From NCBI GenBank assembly GCA_015067315.1, contig SVMR01000008.1:1-64000 (forward strand): DNA of 64,000 nucleotides, read 5' to 3'. The position numbers and the translations under genes were made by a program. The notes beneath the pieces were generated by a model that worked only from the letters and a program-made list of their open reading frames with translations, ran no database searches and was not told the DNA's origin. Origin of the DNA: Oscillospiraceae bacterium (GTDB lineage Bacteria; Bacillota; Clostridia; Oscillospirales; Ruminococcaceae). Shown piece by piece: positions 1 to 5,940 of the stretch (its first letter is position 1; each line of letters opens with the position of its first letter).

Positions 1-113
1 AGTTATCTATGCGCTCTTGCAGTTTCTTTCAAGCTTATCCTATCTCACTCTTATCTTGTACTCTTGGCTACCACCTTGACTTGCCTTGTGTATCTCTTCC
101 TTACGAATACTAT

Positions 114-217
114 TATACACAGTTTTCCGTGTATTGTCTATTCGCAATATACACAGACTTTGATGTATATTTTTGTGTAAAATATACATTGATTTCTGTG
201 TATAGTTGTGCTATAAT
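114..217 (+). promoter_or_regulatory. Promoter with three operators for the XRE gene
   Basis: Three copies of TATACA-N10-TGTATA occur at 114-135 (last half-site TGTATT), 148-169 and 183-204, spaced 34-35 bp apart. A promoter overlaps the third copy: TTGATT at 189-194, 17-bp spacer, TATAAT at 212-217. The only gene downstream is the XRE regulator at 248, so autoregulation is the natural inference. The rest of 1-247 shows no gene I can support. Confidence 0.75.
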
Positions 218-247
218 AAGGACAATGGAAAAGGAGGTTTTTTAGAA

Positions 248-472
248 ATGCCTATTGTCTATAAAATTGATGTTCTCAAAGCCCTTAAAGATAAGGGCTA
301 TTCTACTTATAATCTGCGTAAAGAAAAACTTCTTTCGGAGGGAATGATTCAAGCTCTGAGAGATAAGAGAGCTATTTCTTGGGATAACCTTGAAAAGCTT
401 TGCAAGCTTTTACAATGTCAGCCCTCAGACCTCATTGAGTATGTTGAGGAAGAACAAAAAGAAGATAATTAA
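248..472 (+). CDS. Small XRE/Cro-type DNA-binding regulator (element 1)
   Basis: The 74-residue protein is essentially one helix-turn-helix domain of the Cro/C1 kind, with the family C-terminal pattern CQPSDLIEYV. The start at 248 is chosen because AAGGAGG lies at 231-237; upstream in-frame starts have no ribosome site. It is clearly paralogous to the 72-residue protein at 15620 in element 2 (shared VDSL/IQAL helix and QPxDLxEYV end). Three palindromic operators lie directly upstream, so it probably represses itself and perhaps divergent element genes. The stop is TAA. Function beyond DNA binding is inference. Confidence 0.85.
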   Translation: MPIVYKIDVLKALKDKGYSTYNLRKEKLLSEGMIQALRDKRAISWDNLEKLCKLLQCQPSDLIEYVEEEQKEDN

Positions 473-475
473 GAC

Positions 476-502
476 AGAGGGAGTTTAAGCTCCCTCTTTT
501 TC
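476..502. terminator. Terminator after the XRE gene
   Basis: AGAGGGAG at 476-483 pairs with CTCCCTCT at 490-497 and is followed by a T-run. It overlaps the 3' end of the convergent gene and may serve both. Confidence 0.75.
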
Positions 503-706
503 TTTGTTCAGCCTTTTATACCAATCTTCATATTCTTCATAAGATTCTAAAAGATAGTCTTCATTGCGGCTTTCAATAACCCAATTAAGGACTTGGTATG
601 CTTTGAGTGCTTCTCTTTCGGTGATTTCGTCATTATTACTTTTAGCCAAGTTTCTAATTTTCCAAAAAATTTCTTTCTGTTTTTCGCAAGTTGCTTTGAG
701 TTTCAT
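485..706 (-). CDS. Small acidic hypothetical protein
   Basis: The 73-residue protein is highly charged and helical, rich in Glu, Lys and Tyr near its C-terminus. I see no domain I can name. The start is supported by AAAGGAA just upstream. It is transcribed from a promoter at 824-852 through a leader with a strong hairpin at 776-806, and that leader is copied in element 2 in front of a different gene (16442-17200). It is convergent with the XRE gene. A role in element maintenance or control is possible but unsupported. Confidence 0.6.
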   Translation of the reverse strand: MKLKATCEKQKEIFWKIRNLAKSNNDEITEREALKAYQVLNWVIESRNEDYLLESYEEYEDWYKRLNKEKEGA

Positions 707-764
707 AATTTCTAAATTCCTTTCTTTGATTTAGTTATAAATATTTTTTAATGAAAAATTTCCT

Positions 765-872
765 CAGAGACAACGAAAGAGAGAATTTCCAAGAAATTCT
801 CTCTTTCCTTTTTCTGTAAATATATTATAACATAATTTTTTTGAAAAATCAAAAAAGTGGCTTAGTTATGCG
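765..872 (-). promoter_or_regulatory. Conserved leader: promoter plus hairpin, copy 1
   Basis: On the minus strand: -35 TTGATT (847-852), 17-bp spacer, -10 TATAAT (824-829), then a transcribed hairpin with arms at 776-788 and 794-806, then the gene at 706. The whole 108-bp block recurs nearly unchanged at 17267-17374 in element 2. The hairpin could be an attenuator or a terminator for incoming transcription. Confidence 0.7.
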
Positions 873-1224
873 GTTTTCTGAATTTTTGAGCTGAGCCAAG
901 AGAGAAAAAGTGTAAGCAAAAGGGTGTGCCGAATTAAGTGGGCAGAATTTGGGGGAAAACAGCTACTTTTTGCGTGTTTTTGAGACTTCTTTTTCTGTAT
1001 ATCAAAACGAATGCTTTTCTATACACCATAGGGGGCGGCGCACTTTCGGGAAAAATTTTTTTCTTTACCCCTAAAATGAAAAGGCGAGGTCTAAAGAAAA
1101 ACCCAAAGCGGTTTTATTTTGGGATCACGAAAAACTCTGCCAAAAGCGATAGAGTAAAAAGCGGAGAAGAGGGAAGATAACGAAAAAAAGGGAAGTCAGC
1201 GTAAAAACTGACTTCCCTTTCTAT
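873..1224. other. Gene-poor stretch with terminator
   Basis: I see no convincing gene here. A G-rich patch (about 1030-1050, GGGGGCGGCGCACTTTCGGG) resembles 17636-17660 in element 2 in sequence and placement, so it may be a conserved cis site such as an origin or transfer site, which is speculation. A leftward terminator lies at 1181-1219 (AAGGGAAGTCAG with its complement, then a T-run on the minus strand). Confidence 0.45.
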
Positions 1225-1365
1225 TTATTTGAAACCTTTGAAAATCTCTTTGAGAGACTAATCAATGGTCTTGCGTAGTGTTTCCCTCATTACTGCCTAA
1301 ATGTAGTGCTCCAACGCAGATTTGCGTTTTTTCTCTTTTTCCTTTTTTCGTTCTTGTTCTGTCAT
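1225..1365 (-). CDS. Small gene with two in-frame TAG codons
   Basis: From ATG at 1365 the frame runs to TAA at 1225 and is open except for TAG at 1297-1299 and TAG at 1258-1260. The C-terminus (SLKEIFKGFK) matches the end of the element 2 gene at 17796-18005 (SLEELFRGFK). The start overlaps the stop of the upstream gene (ATGA coupling). If TAG is sense the product is 46 residues, basic and helical. The alternative is decay by two nonsense mutations, but there is no frameshift and no TAA or TGA. The final TAA is followed by a terminator. Confidence 0.5.
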
Positions 1366-1535
1366 TTGACTTTTATCTCACTTGTAAAATGAACTTCGTA
1401 GTCTTCACTATCATTAAAGAATTGGCTTCTCATTTCTTGCCTTTTGGCTTCAAGGATTTGCCAAGGCTCAAAATCGTCAAGATACATTGTTTTGTAGTAG
1501 GGAGGGATTTTGCGATTCAAATAGTTAGCTAACAT
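1362..1535 (-). CDS. Small hypothetical protein, paralog of the gene at 17796
   Basis: The 57-residue protein is led by AAAAGGAG. Its N-terminus (PPYYKTMYLDDFEPWQIL) aligns with the element 2 product (PEYYHWMYLDGYTPEQIF), so element 1 holds as two coupled frames what element 2 holds as one. It ends in TGA, with the next start overlapping it. No function is known to me. It is too short and overlapped to appear in most gene calls. Confidence 0.6.
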   Translation of the reverse strand: MLANYLNRKIPPYYKTMYLDDFEPWQILEAKRQEMRSQFFNDSEDYEVHFTSEIKVK

Positions 1536-1563
1536 ATTTTTCTCCTTTTCCTATTGGATTATA

Positions 1564-1614
1564 GGAAACGCAACTTGTTGCGTTTCCTTCTTGGGCGTTG
1601 CCAAGGGCAACGCC
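1564..1614 (-). terminator. Two adjacent perfect hairpins
   Basis: GGAAACGCAAC (1564-1574) pairs with 1577-1587, and GGCGTTGCC (594-602 of the second kilobase) pairs with GGCAACGCC at 1606-1614. They lie between the winged-helix gene and the small gene pair and may act as a terminator or an RNA processing site. Confidence 0.5.
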
Positions 1615-1645
1615 TTTATTTGTCTAATTATAAAGAGGGAAGAGG

Positions 1646-1740
1646 CAGATACTTTTTTCTGAATAAACCAAGAAAAAACAGATACTTTTTGCTCAACAAT
1701 AAATACCCTACTACTTATTGCTAAGGAAAAAGTATCTGTT
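1646..1740. repeat. CAGATACTTTTT direct and inverted repeats
   Basis: CAGATACTTTTT occurs at 1646-1657 and 1679-1690, and in inverted form at 1727-1738. AACAGATACTTTTT (1677-1690) and its complement (1727-1740) form a perfect 14-bp inverted repeat. They sit just after the stop of the winged-helix gene at 1746, so they could be binding sites for that protein or an origin; this is inference. Confidence 0.65.
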
Positions 1741-1745
1741 TCTGA

Positions 1746-2318
1746 CTATTGGAAATCCCACCAAGCGCAAGGCGTGATTTTCTGTCCTATATTCATAAAA
1801 TGATCTTCGCTGAGCTTTATGGAAACTCTTTCTCTGACTATTGCCTCAAAATCTTTCTCTAAAACATTTTTAGCAGAACAGATTGTGCTGACAGAGGTAT
1901 TCAGTTCTGACGCAATCCACTCATTTGTGAGAACTTGCTCTCCATTGTCAGAGTAGCGAAGAACCCACAAAAGAGTTTTGAGTACCATTTCCCAAGCAAC
2001 AGAATCAGCGTCATAAGAGTGGGAGAGAAGAGCCTCATACCATTTCTGAGGGATTTCAATTTTGCTCTCTTTTGGAATGAGGCTGAGATTGTAAGTTCTC
2101 CCTTTAAGGTTTGCGTTTATGAAATGCTGACTTTGTAAAAGGTTAATGGAATTTCTGAGTTTTTTTCTTGTTTTGCTTGTGGTTGTAAGACCAAAGTATC
2201 TGCAAATGTCAGAGAGGTTTCCAATGAATACGCCTTTGTCAGCAAGCATTGCGAGGATTCGGAACTCTTTTTTGTCGAGGGGCAGCCATTCGGCGTAAAA
2301 AATTATTTTGTCTTTCAT
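1746..2318 (-). CDS. Winged-helix DNA-binding protein, replication-like
   Basis: The 190-residue protein has two predicted helix-turn-helix stretches. One lies near residues 20-75 (EFRILAMLADKG, then a DICRYFGL recognition helix). The other lies near 125-150 (LTNEWIASELNTSVSTI). Such paired winged helices are typical of small plasmid or phage replication initiators and of regulators. Its ATG sits two bases after the TAA of the preceding gene, so the two are co-translated. Downstream lie the CAGATACTTTTT repeats, a plausible binding target. Replication role is inference; no catalytic motif is visible. Confidence 0.5.
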   Translation of the reverse strand: MKDKIIFYAEWLPLDKKEFRILAMLADKGVFIGNLSDICRYFGLTTTSKTRKKLRNSINLLQSQHFINANLKGRTYNLSLIPKESKIEIPQKWYEALLSHSYDADSVAWEMVLKTLLWVLRYSDNGEQVLTNEWIASELNTSVSTICSAKNVLEKDFEAIVRERVSIKLSEDHFMNIGQKITPCAWWDFQ

Positions 2319-2320
2319 AG

Positions 2321-2668
2321 TTAAAAATCCAATGCTGTAAGCTTTCGCTCTTTTTCTTCGGTTCTTTCGGTCAAAGGAACTTCGTAGAACTCATAAGTGG
2401 AGCCATTCTCAACAAGGTAGCGCTTTTCAATAAGTTCGGCAGTGGCGGCTTCAAGTTCTTCGTCTGTAAAACCACAGCGAGTTTTTGCTTCGTCAGCGAA
2501 GAAGGTTTTGTAATATCCATTTTGGTTGGGAACTAAGAAGAGATATAAGGGAAAACCTTTGTTGCTGAGATCCTTGAAAGCGGAGATAAGATTTGCGGTG
2601 TTGATTGTAATGAAGTTAAAACCATAAGCGTTGCGATTGATTCGCACAGAACATCTTTCAATATTCAT
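2321..2668 (-). CDS. Winged-helix replication-like protein
   Basis: The 115-residue protein contains the pattern FPLYLFLVPNQNGYYKTF followed by a helix-turn-helix and a C-terminal wing (YEFYEVP). This matches the element 2 protein at 18090-18710 (FKLYLYLAGNRDNFTFEL, then a helix-turn-helix). Proteins of this type are found in phage and plasmid replication modules of clostridia. It has AGGAGG upstream, is in the operon 3623 to 1746, and has no in-frame TAG, unlike its paralog. Confidence 0.55.
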   Translation of the reverse strand: MNIERCSVRINRNAYGFNFITINTANLISAFKDLSNKGFPLYLFLVPNQNGYYKTFFADEAKTRCGFTDEELEAATAELIEKRYLVENGSTYEFYEVPLTERTEEKERKLTALDF

Positions 2669-2685
2669 TTTATTTTCCTCCTTAT

Positions 2686-3126
2686 TTATGCTACTTCGTC
2701 AGTATCTTCTGCGAAGTCAGCTTCAATTACATTGTTGTTTTCTTCGGTTTCTTCGTCTTTTGGCATACCAAACTTTTTGACTTCGGGATAGGTTTCGAGG
2801 AACCAATTTTTAATTGTGCCATAGCGTTTGCATTCAGAGTGCATTTCGGCAATTTCTTTTTTGTTATTGAAGATTACGAGATTTTCTTCTGCGTTGTCGT
2901 GGGATTTAATATATTTTTCCATATTTTTATAAGTGAGACCCTTGTAATGATCTTGAGTGGGGTTCTTGCTGATGCTTCTTACTTCAACAGTGTAAGTGGG
3001 ATAATCTTTTCTGCACTCTTGGAGCATTCTGTATTCTTTGGTGCCATAAGAGAAAGCCTTTTTTGCGAAACCTTTTGCGAGTACGAGGGTGCAATCATTT
3101 TCATTCACAAGGATATTCTTTTTCAT
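2686..3126 (-). CDS. Mobile-element conserved protein, family A (copy 1 of 4)
   Basis: The 146-residue protein has the pattern YRMLQECRKDYPTYTVEV, YKGLTYKNMEKYI and IKNWFLETYPEVKKF. The same layout recurs in 3162-3623, 21944-22387 and 22422-22823. I recognise this as a family common in integrative elements of clostridia, with no function known to me. AGGAGG precedes the ATG. The acidic C-terminal tail is poorly conserved. It lies in an operon with its paralog and two winged-helix proteins, next to 11-bp tandem repeats, so a DNA-linked role in maintenance is possible. Confidence 0.65.
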   Translation of the reverse strand: MKKNILVNENDCTLVLAKGFAKKAFSYGTKEYRMLQECRKDYPTYTVEVRSISKNPTQDHYKGLTYKNMEKYIKSHDNAEENLVIFNNKKEIAEMHSECKRYGTIKNWFLETYPEVKKFGMPKDEETEENNNVIEADFAEDTDEVA

Positions 3127-3161
3127 TTTATTTTCCTCCTAAAATTTATTTGTGGTTAAGC

Positions 3162-3623
3162 TTAGCTTGCTTTTTTAGCAAGGTTGGCTTTGGTTTTTGC
3201 TTTGAGAAGTTCGAGGGGATTTTCTTCTTCGTTTTTAACTTCTTTGTTGTCAATTTCTTTGAATTCAGAGAGGAACCATTCTCTAAGGGTGATGAAGTTA
3301 ATACCTTTTACAAGAACAAGTTCATTTTTTTCATTGGTGGTGGTGCATTTCTCGAAGAGTTCTTTTGCACCTTCGTGTCCTTCGAGGTGTTTCTCAACAT
3401 ATTCTGCCATTTTTTTAAGAGTAAGACCTTTGTGGCTGTCTTTTGCTTTCTGACGAAGAATTACAAGGTCATAAATGGGGAAGTCGCGGCGAGCTTCGTT
3501 GAGAGTTCTGTAAGCTTTGGAACCGAAGATAGAAGCTTCTTTGTAAAATGCTTTAGTCATTTCAATGGTTTCTGCTTTGTGGTTGATGTGGAGAGCGTTG
3601 GTAGAGCAAGCGATGTGTTTCAT
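3162..3623 (-). CDS. Mobile-element conserved protein, family A (copy 2 of 4)
   Basis: The 153-residue protein shares KAFYKEASIFGSKAYRTL, HKGLTLKKMAEYV and LREWFLSEF with the other three members, with an extra segment around residues 95-115. It is the first gene of the element 1 leftward operon. The 11-bp tandem repeats at 3856-3931 lie upstream of it, on the att side. It is closest in layout to 22422-22823. Function unknown. Confidence 0.65.
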   Translation of the reverse strand: MKHIACSTNALHINHKAETIEMTKAFYKEASIFGSKAYRTLNEARRDFPIYDLVILRQKAKDSHKGLTLKKMAEYVEKHLEGHEGAKELFEKCTTTNEKNELVLVKGINFITLREWFLSEFKEIDNKEVKNEEENPLELLKAKTKANLAKKAS

Positions 3624-4106
3624 AGTAATTACCTTTCTGACATTTTGTCATTAAATTTTTTATTTTTTGTTTTCTGAGGAGCTTTCGTATCTCTCTCTCA
3701 GTGTCTATATTATACCATTTTGAAAAATCTAACCTGTCGCATTATTGGCAAAAAATAAAGAGCGGAGGTGGTCTGCCCTCAGCTCTGATATGCGGTGCTT
3801 TCGTTTCGCCGTCCGCGGAGCGGGTTCGCCTCTGCGAGCGCATTGGCAAGCATTAAAAAGTAGTCAGAAAGTAATCAAGAAATAGTCATAATCCAATTAT
3901 GAAATAGTAAAAAAGTAATCAAAAAGTAATTAAGACTTGTCAAAAAGCAGAATCCGATCTATCATACTCTTGTATAAAGTTCAAGAGGTAGAGTTCTGTT
4001 TTTGTCTGCCTTTAAGAATACTGAAAACAGCATAAATCGAGGTTTGTTGGCGTAGCTCTTTCAATGCGGAGGCAAAGCCGACGCATACTTGAGGAGGCGT
4101 GAAGCA
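3624..4106. other. Gene-free right end of element 1
   Basis: This 480-bp stretch holds the promoter side of the leftward operon, a GC-rich structured patch (about 3755-3850; a 7-bp hairpin around GGGTTCGC), the tandem 11-bp repeats and then the att repeat. I looked for a tRNA or tmRNA body joining the acceptor sequence at 4141-4151 and did not find one. Confidence 0.5.
3856..3931. repeat. 11-bp tandem repeats near att, element 1
   Basis: Units of the form AAAAGTAATCA stand head to tail at 3856, 3867 and 3878, then at 3910 and 3921, with a degenerate unit near 3901. An 11-bp period puts all copies on one face of the helix. Similar units occur in element 2 at 22971-23058. They are 180-250 bp from the att repeat, where arm-type integrase sites of Tn916-like elements lie; iterons are the alternative. 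Confidence 0.65.
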
Positions 4107-4152
4107 ATGGCATTCAAGAGGTAGAGAGTTCGATCCTCTTCGTCTCCACCAT
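4107..4152 (+). repeat. att direct repeat, internal copy (tmRNA/tRNA 3' end)
   Basis: This 46-bp sequence is identical to 25138-25183. It contains a T-arm (GAGAG stem 4124-4128, loop TTCGATC, stem 4136-4140), an acceptor strand CGTCTCC (4141-4147), discriminator A and CCA. CGTCTCCACCA is the 3' end of ssrA in Bacillus subtilis and pairs with GGGGACG. No matching 5' half lies within 400 bp, so this copy is an integration-site remnant, not a gene. The intact gene should be left of the window. Confidence 0.85.
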
Positions 4153-4156
4153 GCAA

Positions 4157-4193
4157 AAAACGGCTTAACTATGCGGTTAAGCCGTTTTTTTAT
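4157..4193 (+). terminator. Terminator just inside element 2
   Basis: AAAACGGCTTAAC (4157-4169) pairs with 4176-4188, followed by T-run. Placed directly after the tmRNA-like 3' end, it would terminate that RNA when this junction is the functional gene end. Confidence 0.8.
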
Positions 4194-4230
4194 TTTCCAA
4201 GAAAAGGCACGAAAAAGAGACGAAAAACAC

Positions 4231-4265
4231 TTTGTGTCAAGTTTTGTGTCAAGTCGTGTGTCAAG
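4231..4265. repeat. Three 12-bp TGTGTCAAG repeats before integrase
   Basis: TTTGTGTCAAG, TTTTGTGTCAAG and TCGTGTGTCAAG stand in tandem 80-125 bp from the att repeat and just upstream of the integrase start. They are candidates for integrase arm sites or for an operator on the integrase promoter. Confidence 0.6.
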
Positions 4266-4310
4266 ATTGTTATTCTGAAGCCATTTTCTGGACTTGAAAG
4301 GAGGACAAAA

Positions 4311-5528
4311 ATGGCATCAATTTCCGAGAAAACGGACAAAAATAAATGTATAATCTTCCGTTTTCGTACTTACGTTGGAAAAGACAGCAACGGAAAAGAA
4401 AGAGTTGTTTCAACAACTTGGCGACCACCACCAGAACTTACAAAAGCAAAGGCAAGAAAGGCGGCAGAGATAGCTGCCTATGAATGGGAAACAAGCCTTA
4501 AAGCAGGACAGAAAGCCGTTGAGGAATTGCTTGAAGAACGAAAGTCGAAAGAGACTTTTGAGAACTTCGTAAGGGAAACGTGGATTCCGCTTTGTGTAAG
4601 AGACGGCTCACACAGACCATCAACAGTTGAGATGTACACGCACATTCTCAACATCATCGTTCCGTATTTCGGGAAAATTGCGCTTGAAGATGTTAACGGA
4701 ATTTTTATTGCGAAATATTTGTCATGGCTCAGAAATGAATACAGAACGGCAAATGGACGGCAGTTAGCGGATAAAACGATAAAACACCATTACAACATTC
4801 TTAGAATGGTTTTTAACTATGCCGAAAAGCAGGATTTGATTATAAAGAATCCCATAAGGAAAGTTGATCCGCCAAGAGTAGTAAAGAAAAAGGTCGATGC
4901 ACTATCTGCTGACGAGGCAAGGATTTTCTTTGAAGCCATTCGCGATTTGCCAATTGATTTCAGAACGATTATGATGGTGCTCATTACAACGGGTCTCCGA
5001 AGGGGAGAGTGTATCGGGCTTGAATGGAAAGACGTTGACTTTGATAACGGCACAATAACCGTAAACAGGGCAGTGACTTATACGAAAGAATGTGGAATCC
5101 GCGTTGACGAACCAAAGACAACAACGAGCCTCAGAACCATTCCAGCGATGCCTGCAACCTTGAGCATGCTCAAAGAATTGAAGTTTCTGCGGCGGTGTCA
5201 ATACCGCAATGTGAATCTTGAAAATGCCTTTGTTTTCTGCAAAGAGGGGGAGCCTTTCTCCCCAAGAGACCCAAGTGCAGTAACAAGAAGAATGAATTCT
5301 TTTATCAAGCGAAAACATTTGCCAGACGTTTCGCCACACGACTTACGACATTCATGCGCAAGTTTGCTTCTGGAGAGCGGGGCTGACATTAAGAGCGTTC
5401 AGGAAATCCTAGGACACGCAAACGCGAGCACAACCCTTAACTTTTACGTGAAAACTGATATGAAGCAAATGAAAGCCGCAACAGATAAATTTGCGGAAGA
5501 GTTTGGACTTAAGAAAGTGTCGGTATAA
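4311..5528 (+). CDS. Tyrosine recombinase (integrase), Tn916-like
   Basis: This site-specific recombinase would integrate and excise element 2 at the tmRNA/tRNA-like site 159 bp upstream. At 405 residues it is full length. An N-terminal arm-binding region (about 1-75) precedes a SAM-like core-binding domain (about 80-185) and the catalytic domain. The catalytic residues are visible: R230 in TGLRRGE, H343 and R346 in HDLRH, H369 in LGHA and Y379 in NFYV. Start chosen by GAAAGGAGG seven bases upstream. It ends in TAA and is followed by a terminator. Its place beside attL fits integrases of genomic islands. Confidence 0.95.
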   Translation: MASISEKTDKNKCIIFRFRTYVGKDSNGKERVVSTTWRPPPELTKAKARKAAEIAAYEWETSLKAGQKAVEELLEERKSKETFENFVRETWIPLCVRDGSHRPSTVEMYTHILNIIVPYFGKIALEDVNGIFIAKYLSWLRNEYRTANGRQLADKTIKHHYNILRMVFNYAEKQDLIIKNPIRKVDPPRVVKKKVDALSADEARIFFEAIRDLPIDFRTIMMVLITTGLRRGECIGLEWKDVDFDNGTITVNRAVTYTKECGIRVDEPKTTTSLRTIPAMPATLSMLKELKFLRRCQYRNVNLENAFVFCKEGEPFSPRDPSAVTRRMNSFIKRKHLPDVSPHDLRHSCASLLLESGADIKSVQEILGHANASTTLNFYVKTDMKQMKAATDKFAEEFGLKKVSV

Positions 5529-5532
5529 AAAG

Positions 5533-5566
5533 AAAAGCTGTCAGAGATTTCTGGCAGCTTTTTATA
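5533..5566 (+). terminator. Integrase terminator
   Basis: AAAAGCTGTCAG pairs with CTGGCAGCTTTT (one G-T pair), then T-run, directly after the integrase stop. Confidence 0.85.
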
Positions 5567-5577
5567 ATTTGAAAAAA

Positions 5578-5715
5578 CGGCTCCAATAACCGGGTCGTAA
5601 TCTGCGCAAACCACGAGTACCGGAGACCTGGAGCCGCTAAACAATACAGGTTTAATACGACCTCCATCGGGTCATAACTTGCGCAAGCCATGAACACCGA
5701 AGACCAGAGGTCGTA
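5578..5715. repeat. Two related structured hairpins with compensatory changes
   Basis: Unit 1 (5578-5636) is closed by CGGCTCCA/TGGAGCCG and unit 2 (5656-5715) by TACGACCTC/GAGGTCGTA. The closing stems are unrelated in sequence yet both pair perfectly. Inside, the cores align (5591-5622 and 5668-5699) around the shared TGCGCAA. Inner pairs covary: TCGT/ACGA against TCAT/ATGA, and CCGG/CCGG against TCGG/CCGA. GGTC and GACC are kept in both and could form a pseudoknot. This points to selection on structure, in RNA or single-stranded DNA. I do not recognise the class. Confidence 0.6.
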
Positions 5716-5775
5716 AAACAATATATTATTCAAATAGAAAATATCATAAATTGATAGTGCAGTCAAGTAAAAAAG

Positions 5776-5849
5776 AAGGACTCCATCCGCTCCAAGTGAC
5801 AATAAATCCCTCGGATGTACGTCCAAAAACGCTTGGTAGGCAAGTCCTT
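5776..5849. other. Candidate pseudoknot element
   Basis: AAGGACT (5776-5782) pairs with AGTCCTT (5843-5849). Inside, CATCCG (5784-5789) pairs with CGGATG (5812-5817) and CCAAG (5792-5796) pairs with CTTGG (5832-5836). The two inner stems interleave, which is an H-type pseudoknot. It follows the twin hairpins and precedes a terminator, in a 412-bp stretch without any gene. Identity unknown. Confidence 0.5.
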
Positions 5850-5890
5850 CAAACAGAAGTTACCATAAAACAAAGATGTTGTCAATCAAA

Positions 5891-5930
5891 AAAGAAGCAG
5901 GAAAGTATCAACTTTCTTGCTTCTTTCTAT
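5891..5930. terminator. Bidirectional terminator at the end of the WYL gene
   Basis: AAAGAAGCAGGAAAGT (5891-5906) pairs with 5911-5926 with one mismatch and has T-runs on both sides. It separates the structured-RNA stretch from the WYL gene. Confidence 0.75.
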
Positions 5931-5940
5931 TTATAAACCA

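Noticed and set aside
938..1180. An 80-codon frame starting at 938
   Set aside because: No ribosome site and no domain, and it crosses the G-rich patch shared with element 2 without a matching frame there.
3755..3850. GC-rich patch with GGGTTCGCC that looks like part of a tRNA
   Set aside because: I could not fold a cloverleaf or an acceptor stem. It makes only a short hairpin.
3856..3931. CRISPR array
   Set aside because: The 11-bp units are directly abutting and there are no unique spacers or cas genes.
4020..4152. Complete tRNA gene at the att site
   Set aside because: T-arm and CCA are present but no matching 5' acceptor (GGAGACG or GGGGACG) lies at tRNA distance. Only the 3' end is there.
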